NCBI GenBank assembly: GCA_023078555.1
Contig: CM041197.1
Span: 10,947,257-11,011,256, forward strand
Length of the DNA: 64,000 nucleotides
Source of the DNA: Ulva prolifera
Lineage: Eukaryota; Chlorophyta; Ulvophyceae; Ulvales; Ulvaceae
Direction: 5' to 3'
Each line of letters starts with the position of its first letter. Position 1 is the first letter of the stretch. The position numbers and the translations under genes were made by a program. Below the pieces are notes generated by a model that had not been told where the DNA came from, searched no databases, and was given only the letters and a program-made list of their open reading frames with translations. Of the stretch, positions 20,103 through 33,600 are shown one piece after another.

Positions 20103-20380
20103 CTGAAGCTGCATGCATGCGTCTTCAGGACTGCCTGCGCCCGCACTTGACGCAAGTTCACAGAACAGTGCACGGTTTGTGCGGACCAGCTCCATGGTAT
20201 ACGGCATGAAGTACATCGCACAAAGGTCAGCAACCACCCTCTTTTGTAAAGCAGCCACAACACGCGGTGCCCGCAAGGCGTTTGCTGCGTCCACCTGCAG
20301 AGGATCGATCGATCCGAATACACATCCGGAAGCTAGTTGCCACAGGTCTACATTCCTGCTCGTGAAAACGGCGATATCCG
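20085..20380 (-). CDS. Last exon of unrecognised gene Y
   Basis: On the minus strand a TGTAG acceptor is followed by an open frame of about 98 codons. It reads DIAVFTSRNVDLWQLASG, then DAANALRAPRVVAALQKR, then CAMYFMPYTMELVRTNRALF, ending QAILPD. It has coding character and is conserved in outline with a decayed copy at 4738-5560. I do not recognise the family. Upstream exons should lie to the right (20400-21100), but I could not fix them. The final codons derive from a retroelement tail, so the true C-terminus has been replaced. Confidence 0.45.
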
Positions 20381-21560
20381 CTACAATTCAAGCTTTCAGA
20401 ATATTAACTGAGGGCTAGCAGCAGCATTTGGACGCTGAACACTGAGGTGTGCTGGAATGTGGTTTCGCAGTGATGCATTTGATGCTCTCATGTGCGCGCT
20501 CAATCGAATCCACAGGGCATGAGCGTACTAGGTATCGATAAGTGTACAGTTGTGAATGCTTTCAGGTCTTCGTGTAATGATTTTTATCGCACTGCGTAGC
20601 CTGCCAATGCACCGGACGTCGGCACTGTGCTCTGCAGTTGAGGCTTGCTGCGGACATCGTCACTAGTATTTTGATGATTTAAACCATGACTGTCGAAGTC
20701 GAGACGTGCACCTGGGGTTTGCTGGCCTGTTGACGGACTAGCGCGCTTCAGTTGTTGAGCTTCAGCGGACGTGTTTTACAAAGCTTCAGCGGACATGAGT
20801 GCCGACGCTCCTATAATTGACCAAGCCTGACCGACACCTATGAAAGATCACACGGGGGAGAAGCTTTGTCTACAGAAAGTGTAGCAGGCGTCTCCAGCTG
20901 AAAGGAGCGCTTGACGGTCGCGATCGCGATGGCCATGTGCCACAGCAGCAACGATCACCAGTTGCAATTTGCAACTTTCAGACGCATCACAGTTGTATGA
21001 TAACATATTTCAGGGATCATTATACTCGAGAACACAGGCACGGCCCGCTGGAGCAGTGCAGGCACACTGCCAGTACAGTACCGTATCATGACGTCCACTT
21101 CCTGCACTGCAAGTGCCACTGACCCAGCCGCAGTGTAAACGTCCGAAATGATGTGCATGTGCGAGGGCTGACAAGTTTCCTTTCGTCATCATGAACAAAC
21201 TTTCACCTGGTATCTCACAAACTCACACATCGTGGGGTCCTCATGATGGTTGCTGATTACAATGCAGGGCATTACAAGGAACAGAATGACCTGTGAATAT
21301 GCATTTAGAACATGATGCACTTCGTCCAACTCTGACACTGGCGACAAAATGCTGCTGTACAGCTTGAGGTGCTTGGCACACATGTGTGAGCATTGACATC
21401 AGCATCGCGAGATGAATCAGCATCACCCTAGCCGCACTGGTGTAGCCTCACAATCAGACCACCAAGCAAACCATACTCAACACTCCTTCAGGCTGGGCTG
21501 CATGAGGCCACTCCAGGCTCTCCCCCACCCAATCCACGCACGTGCGGCGCAGGCCCCGCG
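20381..21560. other. Spacer upstream of gene Y and SRCR gene copy 2
   Basis: Divergent intergenic region expected to hold the 5' part of gene Y (minus) and the SRCR promoter (plus). It aligns to 5450-6300 in the copy 0 spacer. No further exon could be fixed with confidence. In the next spacer, 20451-21092 is absent and a hAT element sits there. Confidence 0.4.
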
Positions 21561-21569
21561 TCCGCGCTT

Positions 21570-21687
21570 CCGCACCCTGCACCCAGCCCGCATAGCGATG
21601 AGGGCATTTCAAGTACGGTGGATGAACCCGCGCACTGCAGCCGCCGACTTCCCATCACCTGATCAAAGCAGCTGACTAATGCACGCC
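21570..21687 (+). promoter_or_regulatory. Conserved upstream block / 5' UTR of SRCR gene copy 2
   Basis: Counterpart of 7130-7250 and 45906-46023; see copy 1. The transcription start is not determinable. Confidence 0.35.
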
Positions 21688-24600
21688 ATGCCGCAGATGG
21701 CTGCAAAGCCAAGGTGCTCTGCTGCACACGTGGCTGCGGTGGCTTTCGCGGTGCTCCTCACAGCCGCCCCGGCCTGCGCTGATGTCCCATCCATCAGCTT
21801 GATCTCCGGCGGCGGCCGGGCGCCGGGGCGGCCGGCGCGCCCCTCGCGGCCGGCGCGGCCTTCACGCCCTGGGCGCCCCAATCCGGCCCCGGCGCCTGGT
21901 GGGAGCGATGCCATTGTGCCAGACCCTGCTACACCCGACATTGAGCCGCCCGCAGGCGCAACGCCTGAGGCGCCGCCGACAGACGTGCCAGGAGGTGTGA
22001 GGCTGCAACCTAGGCTCTCCAGGGTTAGCACATGCATGGTGAGCCATGTAAAGTAAAGTAAATCTAAATTTACTGAGCCGTATCCTATTGGACATTGACA
22101 ACTCCGAGATTACGGGACCACATATGCCGATGTAGCAACGTGCCTGCTACAGCCAGCAGCGGAGATCAGGTCGTGTCTCGCGAGAGACTGTCGGGAGTGC
22201 CCTAATCACCACCATGTACCTGATGTACTGGCGACCGGGGACACCTCAAGGACTGCCTTAATCACCACCGAATGCGTAGCCGAGAGCCAGTGTTAAATCA
22301 GGTGCAGGCCGAGCCGGTGCAGAGCCGTTTGAGTGTTCCTGGGTGCACGGCGGGCTAGGACGCAGTAGCCTGGGCAGTGAAGCTTCAGTCCCGAAACGCC
22401 TAAAGAATGCCACAGATTGCTCATGCATGTGCCCCTGTGCAGTGTGGTGGGGCGTGTCTGCCATTCACAGCAGGCTGATCTGCCATCAATGCATGTGAGT
22501 CCAGGATCCTCTGCCTCTTCCAGGATGTTTTGACGGAGCTCACCGCCGGCATGCATGTACAGAAGAGGGGGACCTGAGGCTGGTGGGGAGGGTCAACATC
22601 AACGGCTTTGCCACGGGAGCGGTCCAGGTCTTCCAAAATGGTGCCTACGGCGCAGTCTGCATTGAAGGTTTTGACGCAGCGGCCGCACATGTCGCGTGCC
22701 GGCAGCTGGGCTTCGTCGGCGGCACCAACATCCCGCTGGCCATCAGGGGTAACTTTATCGGTGGCAGTGGGCAGCGGCGCTCTCGTATCGAGGTCGGCGC
22801 CTCCTCTATGTAAGAATGATGAACTGTCTCACGTCACAGGCAGCGCTATGCCACAGGCTGCTTTGCAGCGTCGCAGTGGTGGCTGGTGGCACGTGTTATG
22901 TTGTATATCTGAGTGCCGTAGACAGTGCCGTTGGCCTGGCTATGTTAATTCATGCAAGTGTGGAAATCATGCATGTGTGCTTGAGCTGGTATTGTGTGAT
23001 TTTTAGTGTGTATGTCAAACAGTATGTCAAACTGCAGCCTGGGCGAATTGGTCGAAGCCCGCCGCTGTAGCTGGCTTAAAAGTTCCGCGTCAGGACAGCC
23101 ACTTGGAATTTGTTTTGTTCGGAAGCTATATATGTGGCATGTTTCCGAAATTTCCAGAATATTTGGCTGCTGCGCCTTTCACCAGCAAGGCTGCGGTGCA
23201 CGACAGCAATGACTGCAAATCATGGTGCCTCCATTGAGACAGTATAGCTGCATGCAGTCCTTCCTGGCTCCCATGGTGCTGGAGAACCTGGCGTGCACGG
23301 GCACTGAGGAGCGCCTCGTGGACTGTCCCGGGTCCCGAGACCCTCTCGACTATGGCTTTGACCCCGACTATGTCTATACATACTACGGCCCCACCAATGG
23401 CTGCGACCCCCTCGCTCCAACGTACGCCTTTGTGGCCTGTGGCACTGAGACTGGTCCAGGTGCGGCACCCTGCTGCTCGAGGTCAAGATGTGCGCACATG
23501 CATTACGCAGCGGCTCCATGCGGGATGTGGCCCAACTGAAGCTGCTCTCTGTCCTAGTGGGTGGGTGCATGGACTCTCTGTCGAGGGTTGAACTCACAAT
23601 GATATCATATCGCAGGGCTTCGGCTCTGTTACATGTGGCTTCAGGTGACCTGAAGATGCGCAGCACACACTGCCAATCTGCCACTGTCTTAAGCTCAATT
23701 GCCACTGTGTATGTATGCAAGCTGTGTATGTACTGGCCGCCACGTTCGATTGCCTGGCGCAGAATAGCTCCGCACACAAGCACATCTTCTGCCGAGTCGT
23801 GTCTGAACGTGAAGGGCTATCACCCCTGCAGCCACAACCATGCATGCGTAAGGGCCATGCGTGGCGCGATGTCATATTGCACCTTGAGATCCGCATGCCA
23901 GAGCAGATCTCTCACGTTGAACTTCGGTGTACACACAAACAAAAATGCAACACCATGTGCGCCTAGCCGAACATACTGTAGTATACTAGTATAGTATACT
24001 AGTATTCAGACAGGGGGTCATGCACTCCCGCAAAAGGGTGGGACCAGTAAGGGCACGCAAAGTCGATCGCGAATTTGACGGAATGGGCAAGCTTTTGACT
24101 ATAGCGTATGTCTATTGAACAAGTTATGAGGTCTACCTCGTTCGATTGCGGAAATCGGCCCGTGTCCGCTGAAAAGGCTTCTTGGTTTGGGGAGAATCGT
24201 CTGTTGGCTGGCGCGGCTCCCCAATCCTCCCCAATCGTTTGGCCGCTTGCCCAATCCTTCCCAACCCACCTCTGTGTAGGCTATGAATACATTTAGGATC
24301 CCTTGGGGGGTCCCGCATATTTCTGTGGCGCCTTCAGGTGCTCCTAGTGTGCCATTTTGACCTGAAGTCCGACCATCATGCCACTATGTCCCGGAACTCA
24401 ATGTGCGTTCACCTGTGTGATACCATATCAAGGCATGAAATACGCAGTTTACTTCAGCATACATTTTGCCCCGTTGAAGCACATCTCAGCTGTGCCGCAC
24501 AGCTGTGCGGCATGCATGGTTTGTTGTCTTTCACCACCGCAGCACTCTGCTCATTCAGGTCGGAGCTCGTTAATTCAGCTACTTGCATTCATAGCTATGA

Positions 24601-27600
24601 GTTGCAATTCTGCGGACTGTATGATCGCAACATAGCATCACTATCACTGCCAATGAGGAGCCTGGATGGCAACCATATATCACATGCGGCTGTGTCAAGC
24701 TTACAATGCTGCCAATCGACACTATCTGATATAACGGGAACAATCAACCGCGCCATATGCACGTGTTGGGCGCTTGTATTCTCGAAGGTGTCACATCCAT
24801 TGAGCTGATGCCTCTGTGATCAGGCAGCTGCAGTACATTGTTGCCCAGAGTGGATGTGCACTGGATTCATGGCTGACCGAAGCAGGTTAGCAGACTACCA
24901 AACTAGCTGTCTCTTCGGTATCCTGTGGATATCAATTGGAAAGAAACGATGGTGGTTCTGAGCACATGCACAGTTGCAATGTGAAGGCCTCCGTGCAGAT
25001 GCAGAGCTGAAAACAATTCGCAGATCGTGCAGCTGATGAGTCAATGCTTACGCCGTTGAATTTCTTGACTGTCTCATCGTTGTATCGTGGGAGGTGGTGA
25101 GCAGACTTGGTGAGTCTCTGGCAACATGTGCATTTTCAGTGTACATGCACTATGTGTGTCCAGTCTTTTGCAAGGGCGCAACATGAAAGTGAAGCATGTT
25201 TCAGCTGATAACTCTCCGGCGAAATGGTGGAATGGTTTTATGTGTCGCAGTTATGTCGCTTTGCAAAATGATCATCGCATTCCGCTCTCACCAATGCGCA
25301 GTACATCAACCCAACCTGCCAACATGCGCTACTAGTAAAACTGCCATATGTTAACGCATGAACCTGTCGCATATTAATCTGGCATTACAATTGCTGGTGC
25401 ATTCGTGCGCAGGCGCTTGGCATCTCACGGGATCACGTTGTTAAGTGGTGTATGCCATACGTTCCGCATACATTCAACACACTATCGTTCAACAGCTTAC
25501 GGCCAGATGACCACTATCCGGCGATGGTGAGACAAGTTCACGGCAGCCCAACGTCAATACACATGGTGAGGGCACCCACACATAACGAGAATTTTCCAAG
25601 CACCAACAGAAGAAACAAAACAGTATCTTGTATGTTTTTTTTTATGCTCTCCGTGCACTGGACATGATGCCGCACGATTGGGGAACAAATAAGCGCGATT
25701 GGGGAGATTCGTGTTTCTCGCTGAAATGGGTCCTCGTGTTGGGGACGCTCCCGAACGCTGGGGTCGTCCTCCTCGAGTGGCCAAACGACAAAGACAACAC
25801 TCGAAAGCTTCCCCAATTTGCCAAATATGCTGTCGATTTGGCGCGCCCTTACTGGTCCCACCCTTCAGCGGGAGTGCATGACCCCCTATTCAGACGCAGA
25901 CACTGTTCGTAGCGACCTACAGTCAGCAACCTACAGTCACCTGTAGCAACGCATCTGCTGCATTTCATATCCCATCCAATCTGGTGATCTTCGTGACCAC
26001 GTTGCAAGCTCAGTGAAGGACAATGAAGGGGGGGAGACAACTCGCATATGTGATGCATGCCTGCGATGCCATCTCGTCGCACGCATGGAGCGTGCCTGCA
26101 AGGTTCCACCAGAAGAAAGTGCAGGGATTGCCGTTGCGGTATCGTCCAGGTACATTCATAGCATGCTTCTAACATCTTGCAGATGCGGGCGACCTGCGGC
26201 TGACCCGAGGCCTGACCTCCGAGGACGGCAACTCGCAGTTTGGGCGGCTTGAGGTCTTCAACGAAGGCGGCTGGGGCACCGTCTGCGACCGCCGCACCGG
26301 CAGAAACTTTGACAGGAATCAGGGTCTCGCAGCGTTCTCTGACGAGTCGGTTGATGTCGCCTGCCAGCAGCTCGGCTTCGCTCAGGGCTCCAAGACCCAG
26401 CTTTCCGTGCGCCCCTGAGCCATTTTCCTGCTGACCATACCTGATTGACAACCAGCCTGTTCAGTGTCTGCTAGCTGAGCCGCGGTGCATGCCCAGGCGC
26501 CCTGTCTGCTCACTCGCGTGCTGCATGCCGTTGGCAGTGTGTGTTGATGGCGGTGGCGCGCATGGCATGCATACACACATACATGGATTCCTAGGAACGG
26601 CCCCCAATACCCGGCCTCTATCCTTTGTAGCTACATATACACAACATTCAGTTACACATGCTTTGTTCGAGTAGACACTCTGCTGGCGCCTGCCAACCAA
26701 ATCGGACAGCGCACCATGCATTGTGAGTGCTAGTAAAAGCACACAATATGCGCATGACTCAGTTCGTAGTCTCAAGAGAAGTGCATATGCAGCTGGCGGA
26801 ATTCCTGTCGCATGCCGCATCTTGCACCTTTTCTGCCTCGTGAATGACACTGTTGTTGCTGAATTCATTTGCTACTTCTGTCACTAGCCGGCCTGACAAG
26901 AGGATGTAGTGATTGAGTGTAGTGAGCATCCGTTGTTATTGACATGCGAAGCTAACTGACTTCACTGCAGCAGCAAGCCACAAGTCGCAACAACTTGATG
27001 CTGCGATACGCGATACCTGGATGAACGTGCAAGTTGTACTCCTGCCGGGATATGATCGTGGAAAAGTTGGTCAACTGCACTCAACGTTGCATTTTTTTCA
27101 AGAGTACTCTCGAAAACACGTGTGCCTGGGTGAGTTTCTTGCTGGGAAGCCTTTCTGTCTCATGCTTTGGGTGGGCATGCAGCAGACGACCATATCGCTG
27201 GACGACAGGCGAGTGCCGACATGGCTCGCCGGCGCGGCCTGTTCCGGCACCGAGGCGTCCCTCACCGACTGCCCAGGCGTTGCCTTCGGTAACAACACCC
27301 AGGCCTGTGGACCTGGTAACTTGCTGGCAATTTCGTGCTTCAACAACGCTAACTCTGGTGGTATGTCGATGTCTCTTCCACTGCTTCACCATCGACTGGG
27401 CTGTTTTTTTTTTCTTTCTTGCTGTCTCAAACAAGTGCCGTATGACAGTGTGGCCCATCCAGATGGGGGCTAAATAAGCCCAGGAATTCTCAAACCAAAC
27501 GGCTTCTGGTCCACAGACTAGTGTGCTGAGGTGTCAGCTCACGTGTTGGCCATGCTGCGATACCTGAGTACTCCTGCGATGGCAACTCCTTTCCTGTGGC

Positions 27601-30600
27601 CACAGGGGCATAAACTAAGCGACCTGGATTGTGTTCGACACAGAAGTTCCTGGGGCTGTGCAGGCAGAGACGGCGAGCTGCGCCTTGTGCAAGGTGGCGC
27701 GGGCGCAGGCTATGAGTACGGCCGCCTCGAGATATTCCTGCGGGGCTTCTGGAGCACCATCTGCGACACGGACGGCTTCACCCCGGACTCGGCACAAGTG
27801 GCCTGCAGCATTCTCGGCTTTGACGGCGGCTCGTCCATCCAGTTCAGGCAGCCATATTCCAGCTTCCAGGCTGAGAACCAGGTAGGGAGTTCAGTATCAT
27901 TGTCTTCCTGATTGTATTTGCATTGTTGCTGTAGACAAGGGCAATTCCGAAGGGTTTGCCTTGCCGTGGTGCCCAAGCATATTGCAGTGCACTGCACCGT
28001 ACTGCTGGCATCTGCGTGTGTTGCTTGGCTGATACAGGTGTAGCGCACTCGATCATGAGAATGTGTCTGCAGGTGCTGGTCGCCAGCCTGCCGGTGGGGC
28101 TGGCCTCGGTGGACTGCAACGGCGCCGAGACGTCCCTCCTGGACTGCACCTCCAGCCAGAACGACCTACAGCAATGCGGCATTCCTGACACCAACCTCAC
28201 AGATGCCACAGTCCTGACCTGCGCAAACACTGCAGACAGTGCGCTCTCCTGCATGTCAGCCCAGAAACCCGGGTAGCCAAGGCTTTCCGACCCCTGCTGC
28301 CTTGTGTTGCGCTACAATCTGTGTCGTGGCATATGCATTTTTTTCCTTGCTGCCCAACACATTTGAACAAACAATGTCTTGGCTTGACTTCAGAGCGCCC
28401 CTGCCAAGAAGACAAAGACCACTCAATGAAGCAGTGGTGTGCGGCATATGCCAAATAGTTGGTCTTAATGCTCCGATCTCCCACGGCTGCAATATGCATG
28501 CTAGGCCGTGGAGTATGCATTCAGGCATGTCTCTGCATAATCAGATCGGCGCTGGGCTCTGGCCTTCCAATTACTCCATTTGTTGTCTTCTCGTGATGTG
28601 AACGAGCTATCCAGGTTGCGACAAGACACCCCCAATGGAGGAGGGCTCGGTCCGCCTGCGCGGCGGCTTCGGCACGCCCTGCGACCCCGTGCACACCGGC
28701 TTCGTCGAGGTCTTCCACTTTGATGAATGGGGCGCCATCTGCGAAGGCGATGACAGAACGGACCGGCTCGCTGCGGATGTCATCTGCCGCCAGCTCGGTT
28801 TCCCCCACGGCACGCTTGTTGACCCCCTGTCCAATCCGGCTGACCGCGAAACCACGCCGAATGAGTACGGCGGTTACGATTACTCGCCATACATTCCCGA
28901 TGAGGAGGAAGCTTCGGAGGATCAGGAGCGCTTCTGGCTTAACCGGGTGCAGTGCCGGGGACCCGAGGAGAGGCTGCTTGAGTGCAACCTCGGCCAGGGC
29001 TTCCGCACAAACAATGGGGGCTGCACAGGGAACAGGGTGGTGCGGCTGACGGTGGCATGCCGCACGTTCCCCGTGACCGAGGCCCTCGAGGACGTCACCA
29101 CCCCGGGAGCAGGTGCGGTGTCGCTATCTCTGCAATGACCTGCGGTTGTCTCAGGCTGCTGCCGAGGTGCCGACCTGCTGCCTCTGTATGTAGTGGGTTG
29201 ACGGTGTAGCAGGGATCCAGACGCGTATACTATATCAGCGTGTGCCCCGCTTGGGATGCCGCCGGTTCCAATTGCCGTAGATGTTCTGGGATTCGGCCGA
29301 GGCTTTGGCATCAGCCTGATATTGTTGATAAGTGATCCACCTAATAGAATGGACAGCCACCCTGCCAGCGTAAACAGCCGAAAATAACATGCCCAACGAA
29401 AAGATTTATGCCCGTCCGCCGTGTCTACGTATACGTATACAAACGTCTACGTATACGTCTACGTATACGTATACAAACGTCTACGTCTACGTATACGTCT
29501 ACAACCAATGTGTGGTGACCACAGTGACTTTGCAGAGGACGGTGACGTAAGGCTAGTCGATGAGGTGTCCGTTTCCAACTGGAAGGTTGGCCGCCTCGAG
29601 GTCTTCTTCGAGGGCTCCTGGAGCCAGGTGTGTGCCCGGGAGTTTGACGGGCCCAATGCAGACGTCGCCTGCCGCCAGCTCGGCTTCGGCGCCGGCTCGG
29701 TCGGACCGAACCGCGCCAACGGCGCTCCGGCAATATCCGACCGCCTGGTCTTCCCGGTGGTGGCACTGACAACGCCTGGCTGTAATGGCACCGAGGACTC
29801 GCTTCTGGACTGTGGCCCCTTCACCGGCTTCATCTCGCGCTTTACTGATCGTGACTGTTTCGGTGACAATAACCCCGGGCTCACGCTGGCCTGCGTCGCC
29901 ACGCCTGAAGAAGGTGTGCAACTTCATCATATGCCTGTGGTCTGTAGCTGGACACCTGGAAATGATACGCCTTGTTATTAATCTACATTCCATGCATCGT
30001 ACGGGCAGAGATGCCTCCACTGTATGAACCATCTGCTCACATCATGAGGGCTGTGACATCGTCTGTTGGCAACCTGTCTGTTGGCAACCTGTACGGACGG
30101 GTCATCCTCGTATTCTGGGGTATATCAGCGTCTGTTTGTCTGAGTTGCAGCTTACCCCTTCAATGCTAGGCTTTGAAGGGTGAAGCTTCTGAATGATCGA
30201 AAATCAAATGATTTTTGGAGTGTACGAGGCAAAAGCCCTGCCTGCAGGGGAGGAGCGAGCTCTGCGGCTGACGGACGGCGGGGACGGCGGCGCCACCTCC
30301 GAAGGCCGCGGTATCCTCGAGATCTTCCATGCTGGCGCCTGGGGCACCTTCTGCGAGGGCGAGGGCTTTGGGCCGTATGACTACGGCCCAGCTCTGACCG
30401 AGGTGCGTGTGCGCGTGCAGAATCTCTAGCTCTAGCTCAACTATTTGTATCCATGCAGTCCTACTAGTTGTACCCCTGTAGCCCTACTAGTAGTGCCACT
30501 GTACGTCTAAGTGGGTGGTCGCGCATATTAGAGCCATAATTATGACATGACCGCCACATAAGCCCGCGCATAAATCCGCACTTATCCCCTTACCCATTCG

Positions 30601-33600
30601 AGGCATCTTTATGCGCGGGCACCGCGTGTTTATGAGCCCGGGTCGGGGGATCGGCGATACTCTGCTTTGGTAGGTGGGCTGTGTGTACCGTCAAAGACGC
30701 TATTCCCCGCAGTGCATCTCGCACGCTGTTTCATTGTGTCAACGAGACAGAAGAGTTTGATCTGCGCCGCCGCCGTGACGCAATCTCGTGGCCAGCAGAG
30801 CTACACAGAAGTCGTGCGTTTGCCATGCCCACCAGAATGGCCACTCGTGGCGAATCTGAAGGCGCATGGCAAACGAACGACCTCTGCGTAGCGCTGCTCA
30901 CGGCACGTGAGTACGCCTCCGCACAGTGACAGCAGTTTCTTATTCAAACGATGTTAATCGCAGAACATTGACTGGGCTGCCTGCAGTCGCCGGCCATGCA
31001 AGCGGCTGGTACGACCCAGACACAAGCTATGTCGGCATGCAACTTCACAAAGTCAACTTCAAGTGAGTGGCGTCTGTGCAGTTATCAGTGAGTTATGTAT
31101 AAAGCGACTGTGGCTCTTGTTCAGTACAACGTGGGATATCTTAGAGATAAATGCAGCTCGTGCAGTTGTGTGTCTCTTACCTTGCTTCATGAGAAGAGCA
31201 CCCGATCTGCAATATTCCAAGACTACGTACTGCACTACAAATCAATAGAAGGCACGCCATGACACAGTAGGGGCCAAGCATAGGTACAGCGTAGCTAGGC
31301 GGGTCTGTTTGCGTGACCTTGTTCAACCGATGGACATCCATCATATTGTCTCGCAGAAACATACAGCGTGCCTGTTGATCCTGCAACATGATGTGTCTTG
31401 TTAGGAGGCATGGCGTGATCACGGCGTACGTTGGTCTGCACGTCCAATCGTTCGGGGATCCCTGTAGCCATGTGACGACAGTACCGCGGGGCCCGCGAAA
31501 CCCGTGGCGCACCTGTGGCGACAGGGCACCGCCGCTGCAAGGTGCCGCTAGTACCGCGGGGCCCGCGGAACTCGTGGCACTCTTGTGGCGACAGGGCACC
31601 GCCGCTGCAAGGTGCCGCTAGTACCGCGGGGCCCGCGGAACTCGTGGCACTCTTGTGGCAACAGGGCACCGCCGCTGCAAGGTGTCACTAGTGCCGCGGC
31701 GCCCGCGGAACTCGTAACAGCCCTGTCGCAACATCGAAGGCAGCGCGTGCCTTTCGCCACGAGGCCCCAACACAGTGTTGGAAATCGCAGCTGCATCCAA
31801 GGTGACGCAATTCTGGAGCTGCGAAAAAGAAATCGAACATCAAGCATCTAATGTATGGCAAGCGGCAAAGACCATTCAACACACGCACACGGTGACGACA
31901 TGGACATGGCTGAGTATCGCACCATCCCGATCCATCAGAGACTTGAAACACAATTACTGTGGTGTGTGCGCTTTGCCAACGTAGTTTACCGTTGATCATG
32001 TCGTCGACCTGCGAACCATCGCGTTGTCAACAACGCAAATCGCGGCGCCAGTGCACCGCAACTGCTTTCACTGGATACACTGTACAGCGGATACCTACCA
32101 CATGTCCTTCATATGCGGACGTGGGGTTTTCACGAGCGTCAACAACGATGACATGCCAACAACAGTGCATCGACCTTGCTACTCCGTACACCTGTGTGGC
32201 CATGGAGCTGTTCCAGACAAGCACCATATCATTTGATCTGCTACACTGCATGCTTGTCTAAGTGGTTGCGTTGGAAGGAGAGAGGCTTGGGAAATTGCAC
32301 TGAATGGCAACTATGTCGTACGGCAACGTGCTTCTGGCGACCAAGCGCCACTGCTGCGACGGAGCAATCAGCAGCTGATGTAAGGATAACAAATTTCAGC
32401 ATTTAACGTGCAATGCCGCAGAGGCGTCATGTCACACGGACCAGTGTTGAGCGTCGTCAAAACGACAGCCCCTGTATCAGACACCTGTAAACGGCCAAAA
32501 GGCCCACCACACTGCACTTCAGCTAGAAGAAACCATACCATGAACATAATTTGGAGATCTTAGACTGCCCGCTGGCTGGGCAGCGGTCGGACTTTCTTGT
32601 GATTGTGAGAAGCTAACAAAAGCACGTCGGCCTAAACGGGATGGAATCACAGACTAAATGCCGTAAGCGGTAACCATTACAATCAATGCCATCAGGACAA
32701 GTATTCGTGTCTGCGAAGCGCCCACTTCTGTCGAACATTTGCAGCGAACGTTTCAGTACGCCGCGGGAACATGTGGTGCCTACCGCATTCGCCAGCACCT
32801 CATCGCTCAAGATGGTGGGTCAAGCAATGAAGTATCAACGCGTGTTTCACAACCTTTACTGGCAACAAAGCTAGCGGGCGGTGATCGCGCCTCGCCCAGG
32901 CTACTGTTGCATGGGGACATTCGACGCCACGGCAACATGCATGAGGCCCGCCCGAGCTGGTGGTTTGGACAACCGACAGAACGCAGAACCGGTGCTGCAT
33001 CCAGACCATCGTAGATACTTCAACAGTTCAGTGGAAATATCTTCTGATATTTGCGCAAGGTTGGAACAGGCAATCATGCAGCGTTGCAGGCAACAGTGCA
33101 CGAGTTCGAAGCATTGGACTATGCGCCGCTTTCAGACATTGCTAAGTGCATGCGTGATGTGATCGTGTCAACTGTATCGTATGTTCTATGCGCTCGCGTA
33201 CGGTGTCTGTGTGGCGTACAGTATGAGTTTCTATTGTTTGAAGACGGGCCTCCCGTCCGTGCATCTTACGCATAATTACGGTGACTGCACGTCGCTGGCT
33301 GCATCCAAGCTTTCTACAGGTACTTTACAGTAGCTCCTATGTAAGGTTATGTCAAAACCGCTTTGCTCGGGGAAAGGCACAAACGGTTTGGTGTGCGTGG
33401 CGTGATCGTAGTGAATGTCATTCCACATGAGCTATAGCCTCACTGTCTCGATGCCAAATTTACAATATGCCTCCTACAGCATGAAAATGGGATCGTGATG
33501 ATATGTTGCAGCGGTGCTAGATGACCTCCTACTGTACCTGCCCAAGCGGTGTGTGCAGCTCATTGCAGTGGCATAATTTCTCGTGGATGCTTGCACATTC

